Program-made: the position numbers and the translations under genes
Part shown: positions 32,649 through 36,741 of the stretch, one piece after another
Layout: every line of letters begins with the position of its first letter
Numbering within the stretch: the first letter of the stretch is position 1
The notes under the pieces: generated by a model
Database searches by the model: none
Seen by the model: only the letters and a program-made list of their open reading frames with translations
Told to the model about the DNA's origin: nothing
Assembly: GCA_007694145.1 (NCBI GenBank)
Contig: RECF01000045.1
Coordinates: 1-36,741 of the forward strand
From: Acholeplasmatales bacterium
GTDB taxonomy: Bacteria > Bacillota_I > Bacilli_A > Izemoplasmatales > Izemoplasmataceae
Reading direction: 5' to 3'
DNA: 36,741 bases

Positions 32649-33521
32649 TTATGCTCGATGGCGTTTTTTGTGTTGTTCAAACAAATGCGAACCAAAGGCT
32701 AGCGTAAAACCGAGGGCAAAGACGAGTATAAACAGGCCATAATCGGTGATGGCGTATGTGCCGAGTGCTTCAGGCCAGATTTGGACGATTGAACCCACCA
32801 ACAAGCCGCCAATCGCAAAATAGGTTACATGGTAATACCGTCTAAGCAAAAGACCAAGCAGCCTTGCCGCAAGTATGAGACCAAGCACCAACCCAAGAAA
32901 GAGAACAATCAGGATGGGGACATTGACATCCGACAAGGCGGCTACATACGTCGGATAGACCCCGATTGCCAGTTGCATCATCGAGCCACTCACACCCGGG
33001 ACTAAGGCTGTTGCACTTGCGATGACACCCGTTAGAAAAATGATGGGACTGTTGAGAAAAGTCAGGGTCGTAATCGGAGCATGGACGACATCACGCCGGA
33101 CGACAACATTGAGCACGATAATAAACAAAACAGCCAAGGTGAACGCACTGATTGTCGACACCCTGAACGTGGGGCTTGTGGTGTTTTCACGTGTCTTGGC
33201 CACGATAATGGGCATCGAGCCGATCACAAGACCCATGAAAAAGAACCGCATCGTCGCCGGATACTGCTCAAGCCACCGTTCAATTAGACCCGCCATGGTG
33301 AACTGCATGATGAAGTTACCCGCATAGAGCACAATGAGAAAAAGCAACGCCGCCAACATACCCACTTTGCGGCGGATAACGGTATCGACGGACAAAATCA
33401 AACGGTCATACACCTTGACAATGACCGCCACGGTCCCAGAACTCACCCCGGGAATAATGGCCGCAACCCCCATGAAAGCTCCTGCGACAAACGTTCGCAA
33501 TCCTTCAACCAATCGTTTCAT
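32649..33521 (-). CDS. DUF368 polyprenyl-phosphate transporter (PopT family)
   Basis: 290 residues from ATG 33521, five bases after AAGGATG; an extension to 33551 lacks a site. About eight to nine membrane helices. Two inverted-repeat re-entrant motifs identify DUF368: AAIIPGVSSGT near residue 20 and ATALVPGVSGSM in the second half. PopT-type proteins return undecaprenyl phosphate from the outer to the inner leaflet, recycling the carrier for wall and surface polymers. That role is established for some members and inferred here. It lies 85 bases downstream of the glycerophosphodiesterase gene in the same direction, probably one operon concerned with envelope lipids. Confidence 0.88.
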   Translation of the reverse strand: MKRLVEGLRTFVAGAFMGVAAIIPGVSSGTVAVIVKVYDRLILSVDTVIRRKVGMLAALLFLIVLYAGNFIMQFTMAGLIERWLEQYPATMRFFFMGLVIGSMPIIVAKTRENTTSPTFRVSTISAFTLAVLFIIVLNVVVRRDVVHAPITTLTFLNSPIIFLTGVIASATALVPGVSGSMMQLAIGVYPTYVAALSDVNVPILIVLFLGLVLGLILAARLLGLLLRRYYHVTYFAIGGLLVGSIVQIWPEALGTYAITDYGLFILVFALGFTLAFGSHLFEQHKKRHRA

Positions 33522-33606
33522 TGGATCATCCTTCTTCGATAGCATGCCCATCGGCAGCCGGTTTGTTGGTGCAAAAGACCTAAAGTGACCTTCATGGTAA
33601 AACTAC

Positions 33607-34641
33607 TCACGGTGCAGACCGCTTGGCTTCAAGCAGTTCAGCCAATTTGTGGGGTCGGTCGGTCAAGATGCCATCGGCCCCTAAAGCGATCAAACGGCGC
33701 ATGTCCTCTTCATCATTGATGGTCCAGTAGTGAACCGCCATATTGTGGGCATGGGCTGTCCGCATGAGATGCGAACGCACCAGATTGATACCCGAACTTT
33801 CCAGTGGCAACTGTAATGAACCAATCGGTTCACGGTAAAAGACGTCAAGCCGCGCCATCGCAAGAATGAAGAAGCTGAGCACCCCGTCATATTGCGGGGA
33901 GAACATCAACTGCGGATGGGTCGAGTTCTGAAGTTGCACAAAGTTGTCATAGATGTCGCGGTGAAAACTTGCCAAAGAAATCCGTGCATACGTATTATAC
34001 GCCGCATCAAGCTGATCGAGCAAGGCGATGACCACCGCAAGCGCCTCAGCACCAAGGTCGCCATATTGCTTGATCTCGACAATGATGCGTTGCTCAGGAA
34101 ATAATGTAATCAGTTCTTCAAGCGTTGAAACGAGAAACTTCTCAGGGTGGCGTGGCGTCAACCCATCGGGATAGGGCACATCAAGTGGTGTCACCGTTTC
34201 ACCGCGGTAGTTGGTGTAGCGGACAAGTTCCTCGGAAACCTTGAAGCCATTCGGGCCGTCAATCGGGTTCTCATAACCGAAGTCGACCGCTTGTTCGACC
34301 AACGCATCATACGTGATTTCATGGGCGGACACACCGGCTGGCAAATCCGTCTTCCGATCAAGGGTCCGGTCATGACTCAAGATGATGACACCGTCTTGTG
34401 TCATCACCACATCCGTTTCGAAAATGACGTGTGCATCGGCGGCGTACGCATTGATGTACGCTTCGATGGTGTTATCGGGAAACTCGTGGTTTCCACCGCC
34501 ATGCGCAATAATCAGTGGTAACCCGTCTTCGCTTCTAAACACGTTGTCACCTGAAAAGCCCGGCTTAGGCCACACGGCAAGAATACCATAAAGCATTAAG
34601 ACAATGGTAAGGATGCCGAGTCCTTTGTTCAGTCGCTGCAT
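33607..34641 (-). CDS. Membrane-anchored glycerophosphodiester phosphodiesterase
   Basis: 344 residues. One N-terminal membrane helix (about 6-25), then an extracytoplasmic GDPD barrel. Catalytic and metal residues follow the family pattern: H47 in IIAHGGGNHEFPDNT, E75 and D77 in ETDVVMTQDGV, and H90-D91 (SHDRTLDRKTD). The usual HRG is HGG here. Near the end, VHYWTINDEEDMRRLIALGADGILTDRP is characteristic. It hydrolyses glycerophosphodiesters from phospholipid or teichoic-acid turnover to glycerol 3-phosphate and an alcohol, outside the cell. AAGGAG lies seven bases before the ATG. The downstream DUF368 transporter fits an envelope-lipid operon. Confidence 0.92.
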   Translation of the reverse strand: MQRLNKGLGILTIVLMLYGILAVWPKPGFSGDNVFRSEDGLPLIIAHGGGNHEFPDNTIEAYINAYAADAHVIFETDVVMTQDGVIILSHDRTLDRKTDLPAGVSAHEITYDALVEQAVDFGYENPIDGPNGFKVSEELVRYTNYRGETVTPLDVPYPDGLTPRHPEKFLVSTLEELITLFPEQRIIVEIKQYGDLGAEALAVVIALLDQLDAAYNTYARISLASFHRDIYDNFVQLQNSTHPQLMFSPQYDGVLSFFILAMARLDVFYREPIGSLQLPLESSGINLVRSHLMRTAHAHNMAVHYWTINDEEDMRRLIALGADGILTDRPHKLAELLEAKRSAP

Positions 34642-34662
34642 CGAAACACTCCTTTCACATTC

Positions 34663-34690
34663 ATGATAGCTTAAAAGGGTGTTTGTTCAA
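34663..34690 (-). promoter_or_regulatory. Probable promoter of the GDPD-DUF368 operon
   Basis: Minus strand TTGAAC (34685-34690), 16-base spacer, TATCAT (34663-34668), about 21 bases before the ATG. Confidence 0.6.
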
Positions 34691-34834
34691 GAAAAAATGC
34701 TCATCGAATCATTGTTTTCAACGTCTTTTTGCACCAGAAGTCTTTCCAAAAGGATGGCTTGTTAGAACGAAAAAGCGCGATAACCATTGTGGCTCTCTTA
34801 GTGGATTTGAGCCAAGCAAAGCCTTTGTCAGTCG

Positions 34835-34863
34835 TTGAAGATTGTTAAAAGGTATGCTATGAT
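34835..34863 (+). promoter_or_regulatory. Probable promoter of the LRR lipoprotein gene
   Basis: TTGAAG (34835-34840), 17-base spacer, TATGAT (34858-34863), 44 bases before the ATG. The rest of 34691-34834 shows only a weak hairpin (TGGCTC / GAGCCA). Confidence 0.65.
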
Positions 34864-34907
34864 TGATGTGCATGATATCACACACCCTTTGATTGCGAGG
34901 TATTTTG

Positions 34908-36275
34908 ATGAAAAAACGACTTTCTTATGTGCGTCTGGTTGCGATTTTTTTGGGGTTATTTCTTGTACTTACCGGATGTGACCCGCACGTACCTGAAGAA
35001 CCCATTGCCTACACCGTCACCTTTTTAGATGCCGATGATCAAGTGATTGAAACGGTCACGGTCGGTCTTGGTGAAGCGGCGATCGCACCCGAACCCCCAG
35101 AAAAACTAGACCATACATTTACAGGCTGGGATACAGATTTCAGCCAGGTCCTCGATGCCTTAACTGTTAAACCGCTTTATGAACCGCTCACCGCTACAGG
35201 TTGGCGTTTCAACCTTGGTGCAGACAGCGCCTGCATCACCGGTTATGTCGGTTCTGAAACAACGGTTGAAATCCCCGATAGCTTGGCAGGGAAAACCGTG
35301 ACCTGTATCGCGAGCGATGCCTTTCTTAGCGATGCCACACTCCAAAGCGTGACCGTCCCAAATACGGTGACAACACTCGGCAAGGACGCCTTCAGAGACA
35401 GTGCCATCGTGACCGTCTTATTTGCGGCCGATAGTCAGTTGACACACATTGAAGACGGTGCCTTCCGTAATGCCCGCGCACTTTCAACCGTCGCGTTTGA
35501 CCCGAGCAGCCCACTTGAAACCCTCGGTGCCGATGTGTTCCGTCTAACCACAAGTCTTAAAACCATCGACTTACCAAACGCCATCACGACGATGGGCAGC
35601 CATGTCTTCTCGCATAGCGGTATTGAAACGATCACCTTGCCAGAAGCACTAAGCAAAATCCCTGATTATGCTTTCAACCGGACTGAATCGCTCAAAACGG
35701 TCACCTTTCACGAACACACTACAATGGAGCGCATCGGATCTAACGCGTTTAATTCAAGTGCCATTGAGACAATCCACATCCCCTATACCGTTACCCTCCT
35801 AGAAGAAGGGGCCTTTTACAACACGCTTCAACTTGAGACGATTTCTTTTGCCTCAAACAGTCGACTTATGATGATTGACGAAGCCGCCTTCTCCCGTTCA
35901 GCAATCCGCACCATCGCGTTGCCGAAATCCCTGCTCGTCATCGGTGTTGGGGCCTTCTCGCGTTCAAGTATTGAAAGCATCACCTTACCCGTGCATGTTT
36001 TGTCAATCGGCGAAGGGGCCTTCGCCCATGCCACGGCGCTTCATACCGTAATTCTGAACAACAACTTGACCATTATTGATTCCTTTGCTTTCATGAACAC
36101 ACCCCAACTTGCAAGCGTGCGCATCCCGCTGTCAGTCACCGGCATAGGCCACCATGCCTTCACCGGTCATGACGCGCTGATTCTCTATGTCGAAGCCAAC
36201 AGCAAACCCGAAACCTGGAGCGTTGACTGGCATGATGGTACCGCCACGGTCATTTGGGGTTACCGGCCCATTTGA
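34908..36275 (+). CDS. Surface lipoprotein with InlB-type repeat and BspA-like leucine-rich repeats
   Basis: 455 residues from ATG 34908 with GAGG seven bases upstream (a start 15 bases earlier has no good site). Lipobox LTGC gives lipidated C24. Residues about 38-92 form one InlB_B-type repeat (YTVTFLDADDQVIETVTVG ... HTFTGWDTDF ... KPLYEP). From about residue 105 come roughly ten LRR_5 (BspA) repeats of about 23 or 46 residues, with AF, IxTIxLPxxLxxIG and AFxxSxIExI landmarks. Such repeats bind host or neighbour-cell proteins in Treponema, Tannerella and Trichomonas; here the function is unknown. It shares the InlB module and lipobox with the protein at 24554-25345, so the two are probably related surface proteins. 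Confidence 0.88.
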   Translation: MKKRLSYVRLVAIFLGLFLVLTGCDPHVPEEPIAYTVTFLDADDQVIETVTVGLGEAAIAPEPPEKLDHTFTGWDTDFSQVLDALTVKPLYEPLTATGWRFNLGADSACITGYVGSETTVEIPDSLAGKTVTCIASDAFLSDATLQSVTVPNTVTTLGKDAFRDSAIVTVLFAADSQLTHIEDGAFRNARALSTVAFDPSSPLETLGADVFRLTTSLKTIDLPNAITTMGSHVFSHSGIETITLPEALSKIPDYAFNRTESLKTVTFHEHTTMERIGSNAFNSSAIETIHIPYTVTLLEEGAFYNTLQLETISFASNSRLMMIDEAAFSRSAIRTIALPKSLLVIGVGAFSRSSIESITLPVHVLSIGEGAFAHATALHTVILNNNLTIIDSFAFMNTPQLASVRIPLSVTGIGHHAFTGHDALILYVEANSKPETWSVDWHDGTATVIWGYRPI

Positions 36276-36376
36276 TCTTCCTCAAATCACAGGTCATCGA
36301 GTTAGATACGACTGCATGAAGCGTCAGTAAACTTTTTATATATTACCTCATAGCTTCATTAATATAGCGTCACTAA
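36276..36376. other. Short non-coding stretch after the LRR lipoprotein
   Basis: About 100 bases with no ORF that has a ribosome binding site. Nothing else is recognised. Confidence 0.5.
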
Positions 36377-36407
36377 AGCCCTGTCCGTCTTCTTGACAGG
36401 GCTTTTT
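36377..36407 (+). terminator. Rho-independent terminator downstream of the LRR lipoprotein
   Basis: Perfect nine-base stem AGCCCTGTC / GACAGGGCT with a nine-base loop, then TTTTT. It is about 100 bases after the stop. Confidence 0.9.
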
Positions 36408-36422
36408 CGATGGGCATATAAT
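36393..36422 (+). promoter_or_regulatory. Near-consensus promoter overlapping the terminator
   Basis: TTGACA (36393-36398), 18-base spacer, TATAAT (36417-36422), both perfect hexamers. The -35 lies in the right arm and loop edge of the terminator above. Transcription would start near 36429 and leave the window. Confidence 0.82.
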
Positions 36423-36549
36423 AAATATAAGGACCGGTGTTTTCTGGAGTTAAAACTTATCGAAAGGCGTTGAGATGATTGACAAACGCGACACTTGACA
36501 CGATTCAAACAGCGATTGAAACGACTCTGCCCAAAAATCTTAACCGGCA

Positions 36550-36741
36550 ATGCCTGCTGTTCAACGCCCGTCTGGCCAATACCTCTACAAGAAAACGGCG
36601 CGATCAACTGAAGATGGTTTGACGTGTCGCGTTGCCGATACGTATGTCTATCAGGGCTACGCTAAATCAGAAATGCGGCCCCTTGACTATTTGCTTAAAC
36701 ATCGGTGTGTGAACGTGTTGCGTGGTCAAGACGATGCCATT
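36550..36741 (+). CDS. Unresolved partial ORF at the right edge
   Basis: From ATG 36550 the frame is open to the window end (64 codons, beginning MPAVQRPSGQYLYKKTARS). There is no ribosome binding site before this ATG, and a TAA lies nine bases upstream in frame. A second frame from TTG 36479 (preceded by AAAGG) runs 47 codons to TGA at 36620, overlapping it by about 70 bases. Either the true gene starts elsewhere, or one gene is broken by a frameshift near 36550-36620. The strong promoter at 36393-36422 implies something is transcribed here. I do not recognise a family. Confidence 0.35.
   Translation, partial: MPAVQRPSGQYLYKKTARSTEDGLTCRVADTYVYQGYAKSEMRPLDYLLKHRCVNVLRGQDDAI

Noticed and set aside
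1-36741. tRNA, rRNA genes or CRISPR arrays
   Set aside because: No cloverleaf with conserved arms, no rRNA segments and no regularly spaced repeats were recognised by eye in the intergenic regions.
1-36741. A Mycoplasma-type genetic code with TGA read as tryptophan
   Set aside because: Tryptophan is encoded by TGG in all genes and TGA ends several well-defined proteins, including the serine-dehydratase operon and ytxK.

Overview
The window looks like a chromosomal segment of a low-G+C Gram-positive (Firmicutes / Bacilli-Mollicutes-type) bacterium, although the core genes here have roughly balanced base composition. Support: nearly every start has a strong GGAGG-type Shine-Dalgarno; the order dnaE-pfkA-pyk and the pair ytxK-ackA are Firmicutes arrangements; promoters are sigmaA-like; an RND pump appears without an adaptor gene, as in monoderms; and there are InlB-type and BspA-type surface lipoproteins. 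TGA is used as a stop throughout, so the genetic code is standard. I cannot name genus or species.

Layout. The left edge (1-490) is the N-terminal part of an AT-rich serine recombinase, followed by a non-coding stretch ending in a long terminator-like hairpin. Then come minus-strand sdaA-rlmD (812-3374). At 3516-4669 lies an operon not explained by any family I know: a near-consensus promoter (TTGACA-17-TACAAT) followed by five tandem microprotein genes of 29-35 codons, each with its own ribosome binding site, four of them visibly paralogous, ending in a 122-residue SHOCT-like protein. Next is a tetR-ABC exporter operon (4768-7766) with two TetR-type palindromes at its promoter, uvrB, a divergent B12-binding-type radical SAM protein, an RND exporter with its own TetR (11722-15629), and a PadR / HAAS-DUF4097 envelope-stress-type pair (15740-17553).

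The central block (17664-29677) is housekeeping: dnaE-pfkA-pyk, an unrecognised surface protein, an InlB-repeat lipoprotein, ytxK-ackA, and the divergent yidD-bcp-metK cluster. Metabolically it holds the two committed glycolytic kinases, acetate kinase, SAM synthetase and serine deamination to pyruvate, a set suited to a fermentative cell.

From about 29740 to 32540 there is an AT-rich island holding a hipBA toxin-antitoxin module. It is flanked on both sides by degenerate, same-orientation copies of one sequence, which suggests acquisition by recombination or an old mobile element. The right end has a DUF368 (PopT-type) polyprenyl-phosphate transporter, a membrane-anchored glycerophosphodiesterase, a leucine-rich-repeat lipoprotein, and a terminator that overlaps a near-perfect promoter reading out of the window into an unresolved ORF.

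The most unusual item is the microprotein array at 3923-4555.
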